This document shows positions 1 through 9,180 of a DNA stretch of 44,313 bases, in pieces; within the stretch, counting starts at the first letter, position 1, and every line of letters begins with the position of its first letter. The notes beneath the pieces were generated by a model. The model saw only the letters and a program-made list of their open reading frames with translations. It ran no database searches and was not told the DNA's origin. The translations under genes were made by a program, and so were the position numbers. The stretch lies in contig CAJYRU010000257.1 of NCBI GenBank assembly GCA_913777295.1, positions 1 to 44,313 of the forward strand. Reading direction: 5' to 3'. Source of the DNA: an uncultured Sphingomonas sp. (GTDB lineage Bacteria; Pseudomonadota; Alphaproteobacteria; Sphingomonadales; Sphingomonadaceae).

Positions 1-1637
1 AGCCCGAGAAGCGCAAGCGGATCGCGCGCGAGACGATGGACATCTATGCCCCGCTGGCCGAGCGGATCGGCATGTACGAGTTCATGAACGAAATGCAGAC
101 GCTGGCATTTCGCGAGATCGAACCCGAGGCATATGAATCGATCACCCGCCGGCTCGAACAGCTGGAGGCAGGCGGCGGCGACCGCGTGGCGAAGATCGGC
201 GGCGACCTGAAGGCGATGCTCGACCGCCATGGCATCGCGGCCGAAATATCGGGGCGGCGCAAGCATCCCTATTCGATCTGGCGGAAGATGTCGGAACGGC
301 ATGTCACGCTGGAACAGTTGAGCGACATCATCGCGTTCCGCGCGATCGTCGACAGCGAGGAGGAATGCTACCGGGCACTCGGCATCATCCATCGCCGCTG
401 GCCGATGGTGCCGGGGCGGTTCAAGGACTATATCTCGACGCCCAAGCGCAACGGATACCGCTCGCTCCACACCAGCGTGATCCATGCTGAGAACATGCGG
501 ATCGAGGTGCAGATCCGCACTCGCGAAATGCACGCGCAGGCCGAGTTCGGGCTGGCGGCGCACTGGGCGTACAAGCAGGATGCGGTCCGCCCCGATACGC
601 AGGTGCGCTGGATCCGCGACCTGGTCGAGATCCTCGACAATGCCGAGAGTCCCGAGGAGCTGCTCGAACATACCCGCATGGCGATGTATGCCGACCGCAT
701 CTTCGCCTTCACGCCCAAGGGCGAGCTGCACCAGTTGCCCAAGGGCGCCACGCCGATCGACTTCGCCTATGCCGTCCACACCGACCTGGGCGACCAGGCG
801 GTGGGCGCGAAGGTCAATGGCGGGGTCGTGCCACTGCGTACCGAGTTGAAGAACGGCGACCAGGTGCAGATCCTGCGGTCGAAGGCGCAGCGCCCGCAGG
901 CCAATTGGCTGAACTTCGCGATCACCGGCAAGGCCCGTGCCGCGATCCGCCGCTATATCCGCCTGCGCGAACGCGACGAGACGGTGGCGCTGGGGACCAA
1001 GCTCTATCTCGAACTGATCGCCCGCCTGCCGGTCCCGCCGGGCAGCGAGGCGCTGGGCGAAGCGCTGAAACGGCTGAAGCTGACCGAGGAAGCGCAGCTG
1101 TTCGAGGGGCTGGCGCGCGGCAAGCTGAGCGAGGAAGCGGTGATGGAGGCGGTGATGCCGGGCGTCGTCGCCAATCGCCATGCCGAACCGATCCCGGCAC
1201 AGCGCGCGCCGATCGAGATCAAGGGGCTGACCGCCGGCGTCGGCTACGACCTCGCCACCTGTTGCCACCCGGTGCCGGGCGACCGCATCATCGGCGTCCG
1301 GCGCGGTGCGGGCCGGTTCGAGGTGCATGAGATCGGATGCAGCGAGATCGAGGCGATCGATCCGCATCACTGGATCGACCTGACCTGGGGCGAAAATGCC
1401 GAAGGGGCGACCGCGCGCATCGCGGTGACGCTCAAGAACGAACCCGGCGCGCTGGGTGCGGTCGCGACGGTCATCGGCGGGCACAGGGCCAATATCCTGG
1501 GGCTGCGGCTCGATAACCGCGACACGACCTTCCACACCAACACGATCGATGTCGAGGTGCGCGACGCCGCGCATCTGATGAAGCTGCTCGCCGGGCTGCG
1601 CGCGGCCGATGCGGTGAACAAGGCGGAACGGAGCTAG
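1..1637 (+). CDS. RelA/SpoT homolog (bifunctional (p)ppGpp synthetase/hydrolase), 5'-truncated by window edge
   Basis: Frame is open upstream of the first ATG (PEKRKRIARETMDIYAPLAERIGMYEFMNEMQTLAF); synthetase motif (RFKDYISTPKRNGYRSLHT), TGS-like (IFAFTPKGELHQLPKGATPIDFAYAVH) and C-terminal ACT-like region. N-terminal HD region lies outside the window. Confidence 0.95.
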   Translation, partial: PEKRKRIARETMDIYAPLAERIGMYEFMNEMQTLAFREIEPEAYESITRRLEQLEAGGGDRVAKIGGDLKAMLDRHGIAAEISGRRKHPYSIWRKMSERHVTLEQLSDIIAFRAIVDSEEECYRALGIIHRRWPMVPGRFKDYISTPKRNGYRSLHTSVIHAENMRIEVQIRTREMHAQAEFGLAAHWAYKQDAVRPDTQVRWIRDLVEILDNAESPEELLEHTRMAMYADRIFAFTPKGELHQLPKGATPIDFAYAVHTDLGDQAVGAKVNGGVVPLRTELKNGDQVQILRSKAQRPQANWLNFAITGKARAAIRRYIRLRERDETVALGTKLYLELIARLPVPPGSEALGEALKRLKLTEEAQLFEGLARGKLSEEAVMEAVMPGVVANRHAEPIPAQRAPIEIKGLTAGVGYDLATCCHPVPGDRIIGVRRGAGRFEVHEIGCSEIEAIDPHHWIDLTWGENAEGATARIAVTLKNEPGALGAVATVIGGHRANILGLRLDNRDTTFHTNTIDVEVRDAAHLMKLLAGLRAADAVNKAERS

Positions 1638-1799
1638 CGTCAGGCGCGACGGACGAGCAGACGCAGTGGCTGTGGCCGTTCTGGCTCGAAAATTACGGCA
1701 GACCGGGCGCAGGTGATCGGCTCTTCGCCCCGGCCCAACCGGCTCTCAAGCTCCCTTCCCCCGCTGACAGCCGCCTCCCTGGAGTTTGGTCCATCAGCA

Positions 1800-1898
1800 T
1801 GGAAACGTCACCCCAGCGAAGGCTGGGGTCTTTGTCGGCTCTTGCCCCGCGCTACAATCAGGAGATTCCAGCCTTCGCTGGGGTGACGCCCGTTTCCA
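1800..1898. repeat. REP/BIME-like inverted repeat (two opposed hairpins)
   Basis: TGGAAACGTCACCCCAGCGAAGGCTGGGGT ... CCAGCCTTCGCTGGGGTGACGCCCGTTTCCA: each half contains an accccagc/gctggggt-type hairpin and the halves are inverted relative to each other. Confidence 0.7.
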
Positions 1899-2173
1899 AA
1901 CGAATAGGTAAACGCCAGTGGTAGAGCCGGCACCGCTCCCACGGGCGTGGATCAAACCCTAGCGGGCAGCGTCTTCTATTCCGGCTCGTAGCCTTCCAGC
2001 CGAATCTGGACGAACCAGTCGGTTGCTCGCTTGCAGGTGGTCGCCATCCAGCGTCCTGCCCTGTCACAGGCATGTCAGGAGCAGCTAACAACGAACCAAG
2101 GACACGCGATCCGGCATCGCCAAATCAGGCGAACCCCACGAAAATCAACGCTTTATGATATTTCGCCACTGGC

Positions 2174-2214
2174 GCACCCGAAGGGATTCGAACCCCTGGC
2201 CTCTGCCTTCGGAG
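2174..2214 (-). repeat. attL: orphan 3' fragment of tRNA-Arg(CCG), 41-bp direct repeat
   Basis: gcacccgaagggattcgaacccctggcctctgccttcggag is identical to 44187-44227 inside the intact tRNA; the tRNA 5' half is absent here. Confidence 0.92.
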
Positions 2215-2354
2215 AACCAAGGCGTTGCCAACATTGTCGGATTTCAGCCGTTTCGAAGCGCATGGTGCACCGGAACAATCAGTGAATCGACGCACATAGC
2301 GGAGGCATACCGGAGACACGCAAATAATCCGTTTTCTAGATGTTGGTCGATAGT

Positions 2355-3419
2355 TCACCGACGACGATCCGCCGCCCGGCGCGCAGCCGACAAAAACTCT
2401 GGCGAATGGTGCGCGTAGAGTTCAGTCGTCCGGGCATGAGACTGCCCTAGCCAACCAGCGATCTGCCAAAGATCGACGCCATCTTGCGCCATCCATGTTC
2501 CGCACGTGTGTCGCAGCGTATGTGGCGTCACATCGGTCAGGCCGGCAGCCTTGCACGCCCGCCCGAAGCTACCGCTCCGCGCATCACCGATATCTTTGAT
2601 GCGCTGGCCGTCACGGTGCACGACATAGCCAAGGTCCGTCCCGCGCCGCCGTGCCAATCGGAGGAACGTCATAAGACGATCCGGGATCGGTAGCGCCGGA
2701 CGCCCCTTGCTGGTCCGCTTTCGTCCTGGGGGATTGAAATCGATTCGTCCGCGATCAAGGTCCACTTGTGGCCAGCGAAGCGACAGAATGGCTTCCTTGC
2801 GCGCTCCAGTGTACAGCGCAATGACGATGAACAACGGCAGGTAAAGCCGCGTATCGGACCGGGTACGGATGGCAGCATGCAGCAGCTTTGCCGCTTCGCC
2901 GCCCGTCCCCCGCGTCAGCCAGCGTTGCTTACCATCCGGCTTCGCCGGAAGGAAAACATAGGGAACGTTGGTCAAGCGACCGTATCGGTGTGCGAAGTTG
3001 AGAGCCGCTCGGAGTGCGCCCAGTTCTTTCCGCGTGGTACCGTCCGACCGGTTTCGTTCACGAACATAGGCTCGGCATGTTTCCTGCGTGATGGCCGAAA
3101 CCATACTGTTGCCCCAGTAGGGTAAAAGCGCCTCGATCGCATACCCGATCCGGGCTGGATCGGCGGTCGTGGGCGCATGCTCTTCCGCGTAGAGCGAAAG
3201 CGCATCCGCTATTGGGTATTCTCCCGGCCCGCGCGGCCCGGCCGGAGTGACGACACGTCCGCGCTCGGTGATGAAGGCGGCAAGGGCTTTTTCAGCCTCT
3301 CCGCGATCAGCCGTGCCCGTGCTACGCTGGCGTTTGCAGCCGAATTCGTACCACTGGATGTAGTAGACATTCCGTTTTGAGACGTAATTGAGATAGGCAC
3401 CACGGTTTTTGCGGGGCAT
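2355..3419 (-). CDS. Tyrosine-type site-specific integrase
   Basis: C-terminal catalytic signatures: ALYTGARKEAILSLRWPQVD, TPHTLRHTCGTWMAQDGVDLWQIAGWLGQSHARTTELYAHHSPE (R..HxLRH..H/Y). Lies 140 bp from attL. Confidence 0.94.
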   Translation of the reverse strand: MPRKNRGAYLNYVSKRNVYYIQWYEFGCKRQRSTGTADRGEAEKALAAFITERGRVVTPAGPRGPGEYPIADALSLYAEEHAPTTADPARIGYAIEALLPYWGNSMVSAITQETCRAYVRERNRSDGTTRKELGALRAALNFAHRYGRLTNVPYVFLPAKPDGKQRWLTRGTGGEAAKLLHAAIRTRSDTRLYLPLFIVIALYTGARKEAILSLRWPQVDLDRGRIDFNPPGRKRTSKGRPALPIPDRLMTFLRLARRRGTDLGYVVHRDGQRIKDIGDARSGSFGRACKAAGLTDVTPHTLRHTCGTWMAQDGVDLWQIAGWLGQSHARTTELYAHHSPEFLSAARRAADRRR

Positions 3420-3589
3420 GCGACTACCTTCGAAGCTTGGATGAACTCTGCCACGTCATTGCGGTCGTAAAGATGAGGCCGGGTCATGGTGAAGGAAGGA
3501 AGGCCATTTGCGCACATCGTCCGTAGTGTTCGCGGCGACGGCAGTCCGAACTCTTCGGCTATTTGCTTTGCTGTCATGAGGCGCGTCAT
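3209..3589 (-). CDS. Small HTH/excisionase-like protein
   Basis: MTRLMTAKQIAEEFGLPSPRTLRTMCANGLPSFTMTRPHLYDRNDVAEFIQASK resembles AlpA/Xis-like wHTH; start overlaps the upstream stop (ATGA); the C-terminal part overlaps the integrase out of frame. Confidence 0.55.
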   Translation of the reverse strand: MTRLMTAKQIAEEFGLPSPRTLRTMCANGLPSFTMTRPHLYDRNDVAEFIQASKVVACPAKTVVPISITSQNGMSTTSSGTNSAANASVARARLIAERLKKPLPPSSPSADVSSLRPGRAGRENTQ

Positions 3590-4248
3590 ACGGGTAGTCC
3601 TGCTAAAGAAGCGAAATCGATCAGAACACACGCTCCGGCAGGAAGAGCGCCGCTTAGTTCCGGTTCGCGTCTTGCTTTCCAGCTACCCTGCTTCCGATCC
3701 CAATAAACCATTAGATAGCCTTCACTACTGAACAGCTGAACGCACAGCCAAAGCATCTCCTCTTCTTCAGCAGTGAACAGTTTCACTGCAGCACGAATTG
3801 CACCATGCTGTAATGGATCTTCCGCTTCGATCTTTTTAATCCATTCCTGAAAATGCTCGACAGCGTCAAACTTCTTCTTCCCCGTTGCGTTCTCAATCAA
3901 CTCCCAAGCCTTTCCCAAGCGTCGATCAAGAAACCCGGGGCGGGCCTTCTCTTCCATTACGAGTCCAAGAAGAGACGGATCTACATTTGCACGATCGAAC
4001 ACTTTAACCGCCGATTGCAACGTATCAGAAATTGCTCGCAAGGCTTCTCCGTTGAGGCCAACATCGCGAGCGTTAACAAGACATGCTGCAATACGTAATT
4101 GATATCGATTAAAGCGCAGCACTTTCCCCCGACCGGGGGAGGTTTCGATCGGAACAATTAGGCCTTGCCGCAGCCAAACGGTGAAAACGTCGTTCGGCAT
4201 ATCGAGCAAGCGGACAATATCACCGCGCGAATGATGATTCAGTGTCAT
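3586..4248 (-). CDS. MerR-like/HTH DNA-binding protein of unknown function
   Basis: N-terminus SRGDIVRLLDMPNDVFTVWLRQGLIVPIETSPGRGKVLRFNRYQLRIA is MerR-like wHTH; 4-bp overlap with the next gene toward int. Confidence 0.55.
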   Translation of the reverse strand: MTLNHHSRGDIVRLLDMPNDVFTVWLRQGLIVPIETSPGRGKVLRFNRYQLRIAACLVNARDVGLNGEALRAISDTLQSAVKVFDRANVDPSLLGLVMEEKARPGFLDRRLGKAWELIENATGKKKFDAVEHFQEWIKKIEAEDPLQHGAIRAAVKLFTAEEEEMLWLCVQLFSSEGYLMVYWDRKQGSWKARREPELSGALPAGACVLIDFASLAGLPV

Positions 4249-4410
4249 TCACAATGCGTATGACCTTAAATCATCATCGTCAAGTGGTTTTGCCGTTTCT
4301 GCGTATGCCGGTTAGGTTAGTCGCGGTCCCTCTCTGCATCCCATTTGACGCGACCCCCCGTTTTTTCATTCACTTTGAACTCGAAACCGGCCCTTGAAGG
4401 GACGGACAGA

Positions 4411-4677
4411 ATGAAGCGGAAGCAGTTTTCGGAAGAGCAGATCATCGGCATCCTGAAGGAGGCCGAGGCGGGTGCGGTGGTGACGGAGCTTTGCCGCAAG
4501 CACGGTATGTCGAGCGCGACGTACTATGCCTGGAAGGCGAAGTTCGGTGGCCTGGAGGTATCCGACGCAAAGCGCCTGCGGTCGCTCGAAGAGGAGAACG
4601 CCCGGCTCAAGCGGCTGCTGGCGGACACGATGCTCGACAACGCGGGCTTGAAAGACCTCCTGCCAAGAAAGTGGTGA
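4411..4677 (+). CDS. IS3-family transposase OrfA
   Basis: HTH plus leucine-rich region; start at MKRKQFSEEQ. Confidence 0.85.
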   Translation: MKRKQFSEEQIIGILKEAEAGAVVTELCRKHGMSSATYYAWKAKFGGLEVSDAKRLRSLEEENARLKRLLADTMLDNAGLKDLLPRKW

Positions 4678-5290
4678 CGCCCGCTGCAAAGCGGCAAGCG
4701 GTCGCGCATCTCAAGGTGACGTTGTGGCTGAGCGAGCGGAGGGCGTGCACGGTTGTTTGAGCGGATCGCACGAGCATGCGCTATCGCTCGTGCCGGGCAA
4801 ATAGTGGCGACCTGCGATCGCATTTGCGCGAGCTGGCACAGCAGCGCCGGCGGTTCGACTATCGGCGTCTTCGTATCCTGCTGCGCCGGGACGGCATCAT
4901 GATCAACCTCACGAAGGCCCAGCAGCTCTACCGCGAGGAATGGCAGACTGTCAGGCGCTGGAAGGGACGAAGGCGCGCCGTCGGCGCACGGGCGCCCGCG
5001 CCGGTGCTGGCGCTCCCCAACCAGCACCGGAGCTTGGACTTCGTGCACGATCAGCTCGTTACCGGCCGACAGTTCCGCGTGCTCAACATCGTCGACGACG
5101 TCACGCCCGAGTTCCTCCGGGCAGTGGTAGACATGTGATTATTTGGCTGACGGGTCGTTCGCGAGTTGACCGATCTGATCACCGAGCGTGGCAGGCCGAA
5201 GATGATCATCAGCGACAACGGGACCGAACTGACGTCAAACGCGGCGCTCGCCTGGTCCGGCGATGTCCGCATCGAGTGGCATTTCTTCTC
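4678..5290 (+). pseudogene. IS3-family transposase OrfB (rve integrase core), degenerate
   Basis: OrfB-like peptides are split between frames with in-frame stops near 4760 and 5138; no complete OrfB ORF. Confidence 0.8.
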
Positions 5291-5566
5291 AGCTAGGTGA
5301 TCGAAGGACGGAAACACCTGTCCGCCATAGAGCCGGGCGATCATACATGTCTCCTCGAACACCCGCACAGCGCTGGCGGTCAGCGCGGCAATGGCTCGTT
5401 CGGATGCCGACAATCCCCTACCCTCAGCCCTCGCATCTCGGCGCAGTTTCCGTCGTGCGTCATGCGCCTTGCGCGCGGCCGCCAGCATCCCATCCGTCGC
5501 ACCTTTCGCAGGCATGACGAAGAATGTGTCCTCGAACGCCCCTTCCTCAAGGCTGTCGCGCCGCAC
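5290..5566 (-). pseudogene. Fragment of a helix-turn-helix/replication-associated-like protein, truncated next to the IS remnant
   Basis: GLSASERAIAALTASAVRVFEETCMIARLYGGQVFPSFDHLAEK resembles the N-terminal wHTH of plasmid-type HTH proteins; the ORF then runs into antisense IS sequence. Confidence 0.4.
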
Positions 5567-6419
5567 AGCCGCGCCTGTACGATGCGGTGCGCCCGACCGC
5601 GTCGACCTCCGACTACCCGAAGCAATCGACGCGAGGATGAGAACCTTTCTCGGCCGGAAGCAATCCGGCGTATCCCGACTACCACCTTAAGCGCTTAGCC
5701 TGCTTCGGATTCCTTCTTGCCGTTGGGCCCGACAATGTGAATGTGTCGGAAGTTGTAACAACGTACCACTAATAATGGCAACAATATAAAGGGTTAGGTT
5801 TGTTTTTCGTTGTGCTGCAGTGCGTAACACGATGAAACGATGCCTCGATATCGTACAATATATTGGTTCTGATCCGTATTATTCAATTATAGATGACGTA
5901 CGTTGTGCTGCCCGAAGCTTAAAATTATGACTTTCCGCTTTGACCGAAAGTGGACTCCGGTGCGTGCTAATACTGTCTGGCAGAAGGCCGCGGTCGGCGT
6001 GCCAGCCGGCCAACAGGTAATTACTTCTTCTATTATAGGGGCGGCAGCGATAACATTTGTGCCAAACGGTCGATAACAAGAGGGGAAAAACATAACATTG
6101 GGCTTGGTGCCATGGCTGGCATTGAGATAGGCACGAGCCCTGCCTGACCACCGGCAAGGAGGAACTGGCCGTGCGAAGAAAATGTGTTGCCCGGTCACTA
6201 GGCTCGGATGAGCGGATGCGCGCTGGTGGCAATACAGGATCGTCACCAGCGCCGACTGATCGGAGGCGGGTACACCGCTGCGAGTATGGACGAAGCCGTT
6301 CAACGTAATCCGACCTCGCGGCGCCCCCTATCATTAAATCGATGATGCGAACGGGCGGCGGGATCGATTGCGATGCAACAGGTCTTGCCTTAGCGGCGTG
6401 GCGACTGTGGGGGACGAAC

Positions 6420-7328
6420 ATGCAATCAGGAACTGGATGGGGGGCTGTGCTGGGTATGGCGGTCGCGCTGGGCATTTCGGGATGTAGCGGCGGCGGCGGT
6501 GATGATGGCGACGGTATCGTGACGACCACCCCCACGCCATCGCCCGTTCCGACCCTCACAGCGACTCCTTCCCCCGTCAAATCGCCGACCGGCACTTGGT
6601 GGCGCCCTGATGCAACGACGACGTGGCAGTGGCAGCTGAGCGGTACCGTCGACACCCGCTATGCGACCGGTGCTTATGACATCGACCTGTTCGACACGCC
6701 TGTCACTACCATCGCAGAACTGCACGCGGCAAAGCGGCGCGTAATCTGCTATTTCTCGGCCGGGTCGTCCGAAAACTGGCGCAGCGACGACGGCAAGTTC
6801 GCGGCGTCCGACCGAGGGGCCCCGCTGGACGGTTGGGTCGGCGAGCGCTGGCTGTCCGTCACCTCGACGACGGTCCGTGGCGTGATGCAGGACCGGCTCG
6901 ACCTGGCCCGGTCGAAGGGATGCGACGGCGTCGAACCCGACAATGTCGATGGCTATGCGAACCGCAACGGCCTCGGCATCACCGCCGCCCAGCAGCTCGA
7001 CTACAACCGCTTCCTCGCGCGTGAGGCCCATGTGCGCGGCCTTGCGATCGGGTTGAAGAACGATCTGGACCAGGTTGCGGCACTGGAGGGGGTGTTCGAC
7101 TTCGCGGTCAATGAACAATGTCACGAATTCGACGAATGCGCACAGCTCAAGCCGTTCGTCGCCGCCGCCAAGCCGGTGTTCGTCGCCGAATACAAGGCGG
7201 ACTATCGCAACAACAGCGGCGCACGCGACCGGCTGTGTTCCGCGTCACGCGCGGCCGGGCTGCACACGCTGGTGTTGGCCGAGGCGCTCGACAATAGTTT
7301 CCGCTTCGCCTGCGACGCCGAGGGATAG
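6420..7328 (+). CDS. GH114-like (endo-alpha-1,4-polygalactosaminidase family) putative lipoprotein
   Basis: Lipobox-like LGISGCSGG after a hydrophobic segment; TWQWQLSG, DIDLFDT, VICYFSAGSSENWRSD, KGCDGVEPDNVDGY, YNRFLAREAHVRGLAIGLKNDLDQ are characteristic of GH114. Confidence 0.85.
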   Translation: MQSGTGWGAVLGMAVALGISGCSGGGGDDGDGIVTTTPTPSPVPTLTATPSPVKSPTGTWWRPDATTTWQWQLSGTVDTRYATGAYDIDLFDTPVTTIAELHAAKRRVICYFSAGSSENWRSDDGKFAASDRGAPLDGWVGERWLSVTSTTVRGVMQDRLDLARSKGCDGVEPDNVDGYANRNGLGITAAQQLDYNRFLAREAHVRGLAIGLKNDLDQVAALEGVFDFAVNEQCHEFDECAQLKPFVAAAKPVFVAEYKADYRNNSGARDRLCSASRAAGLHTLVLAEALDNSFRFACDAEG

Positions 7329-7425
7329 GCACCGGACCTCCCCGCTTCGGCCACTACCGGCGCGTCCGGCACCTGCGCTTGCCACGCAAGTCAGCTTTTA
7401 ACCTTTTGCCGCCATAACGCCGCCC

Positions 7426-9180
7426 ATGCAGCCCACCCTTTCGCCTTCTCCCTCCAGCAATCTGCTGCATGAAACGCTGCGGCGTTGCCGTCGCCATCTG
7501 TGGGCGGCGGCGCTATTTTCCGGGCTGGTGAACATCCTCTACCTCGTCCCGTCGATCTTCATGCTGCAGGTGTACGACCGGGTGGTACCGACGCGGGGAG
7601 AAGCCACGCTGCTGCTGTTGACGCTCATCCTAGGCGTGTCGCTGGTGGTGTTTGCGGTGCTGGATGCGGTGCGGATGCGGCTGCTGTTGCGCGCGTCGAT
7701 GCGATTGGAACGATGTGCGGCCCCCGGCATCCTGATGCGCATCATGGGCAGCGATGTCGGCAGCACCGGCCGGCAATTGCAGGCGCTGCGCGATTTCGAC
7801 ACGCTGCGCGGCACGATGGGCGGACCGATCATGCTCGCGGTGTTCGATACGCCATGGGCGCCGATCTATATCGCGATCTCGTTCCTGCTGCATCCTTGGA
7901 TCGGCGTACTCGCGCTGTTGAGTTCGCTGCTGCTCGCTGCGCTGGCCTGGGCCGGGAACCGGACGACCGCTGCGACGATGCGCGATGCCAATGGCCGGGC
8001 GATGCTGGCCAACCGCGAACAGGATTTCTCGATCCGGATGGCGGAGGTCGCGCGGGTCCTGGGAATGCGCAACGCGCTGGTCACGCGGCATTTGCTGGAG
8101 CGGGCCGACCTGGTCCGGCGGCAGGCGGACATCGCCGCGACGCAATCTCGTTTCCTTGGCATCACCAAGTTCCTTCGCCTCTTGCTGCAATCGCTGGCAC
8201 TCGCGCTGGGGGCGCTGCTGGCTATCCGGCAGGAGATTTCGGGCGGCGCGATCTTTGCCGCCTCGCTGCTGCTCGGCCGCGCGTTGCAGCCGGTCGAACA
8301 GATACTGGGCGCGCTGAAGCCGCTGGCGAGCGCGCGCCAGGCATGGGGCAACCTCACCGCATACTGCGCCTTGCCCGAACCCGGCAGCACCGCGACCAAG
8401 CTGCCGATGCCCGAGGGGCGGATCGACGTCCGCGCGCTGACCGTCCGCGCGCCCGACAGCGACCGCGAGATTCTGTCCGACATCAGCTTTTCGATCGAGC
8501 CGGGACAGGTCGTCGCGCTGGTCGGGCCGAGCGGGGCGGGCAAGTCGACGCTGCTGCGTGCGCTGGCCGGTGCGCTGTCGCCCGACAGCGGCGAGGTGCG
8601 GATCGACGGGGCCAGCCTGCCCGACTGGAACCGCGAACAGCTGGGCCGGCATCTGGGCTATATGCCGCAGTCGCCCTCGCTGTTCCCGACGACGGTCCAT
8701 GCCAATGTCTCGCGGTTTCAGGCGGTGCTGGAAGGCGATGGTCCCGACATCGACGACCGCGTGGTCGCAGCGGCGATGCAGGCGGGCGCGCATCCCCTGT
8801 TCCTCGGACTGCCCGCGGGATATGGCACGATGCTGACGATGGCGGACGGGGGCGGACTGTCGGCGGGTCAGGGGCAGTCGGTGGCGCTGGCCCGCGCGCT
8901 GTATGGCGACCCGGCGATCCTGTTCCTCGACGAACCCAATGCCCATCTGGACAGCGAAGGCGAGGCGCGATTGGTGCAGACGATCAAAGCGTTGCGCGCG
9001 CGCCGCGCGACCGTCGTGGTGTCGACCCACCGCACCGGGCTGTTGCAGGCGGTCGACAAGATTCTGCTATTGAAGGACGGACGCATCCAGTTGTTCGACG
9101 ATCGCGACCGCGTGATTCGCGGCCCCGCCCCGGCGCAAGGTGCCGTGCCGCCGCCGACAACCGCGGGGGGAGCTGCCTGA
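7426..9180 (+). CDS. Type I secretion system permease/ATPase (PrtD/HasD-like ABC transporter)
   Basis: N-terminal TM domain; Walker A LVGPSGAGKST, signature-like LSAGQGQSVALARAL, Walker B AILFLDEPNAHLD. Confidence 0.93.
   Translation: MQPTLSPSPSSNLLHETLRRCRRHLWAAALFSGLVNILYLVPSIFMLQVYDRVVPTRGEATLLLLTLILGVSLVVFAVLDAVRMRLLLRASMRLERCAAPGILMRIMGSDVGSTGRQLQALRDFDTLRGTMGGPIMLAVFDTPWAPIYIAISFLLHPWIGVLALLSSLLLAALAWAGNRTTAATMRDANGRAMLANREQDFSIRMAEVARVLGMRNALVTRHLLERADLVRRQADIAATQSRFLGITKFLRLLLQSLALALGALLAIRQEISGGAIFAASLLLGRALQPVEQILGALKPLASARQAWGNLTAYCALPEPGSTATKLPMPEGRIDVRALTVRAPDSDREILSDISFSIEPGQVVALVGPSGAGKSTLLRALAGALSPDSGEVRIDGASLPDWNREQLGRHLGYMPQSPSLFPTTVHANVSRFQAVLEGDGPDIDDRVVAAAMQAGAHPLFLGLPAGYGTMLTMADGGGLSAGQGQSVALARALYGDPAILFLDEPNAHLDSEGEARLVQTIKALRARRATVVVSTHRTGLLQAVDKILLLKDGRIQLFDDRDRVIRGPAPAQGAVPPPTTAGGAA

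Larger units (their letters stand above)
4347..5290 (+). mobile_element. Degenerate IS3-family insertion sequence, right end truncated
   Basis: Intact OrfA (MKRKQFSEEQIIGILKEAEAGAVVTELCRKHGMSSATYYAWKAKFGGLEVSDAKRLRSLEEENARLKRLLAD) followed by frameshifted/stop-containing OrfB pieces (RRFDYRRLRILLRRDGI..., LDFVHDQLVTGRQFRVLNIVDDVTPEFLRAVVD, ELTDLITERGRPKMIISDNGTELTSNAALAW). Confidence 0.85.

Noticed and set aside
2125-2358. 77-aa ORF on the - strand over attL
   Set aside because: Contains [13 protein letters not shown], the usual spurious translation of a tRNA 3' end.
7485-9179. N-terminal extension of the 1023-aa ORF 7485..10556
   Set aside because: Overlaps the ABC transporter out of frame with shadow-ORF composition; true HlyD-like start is ATG at 9180.
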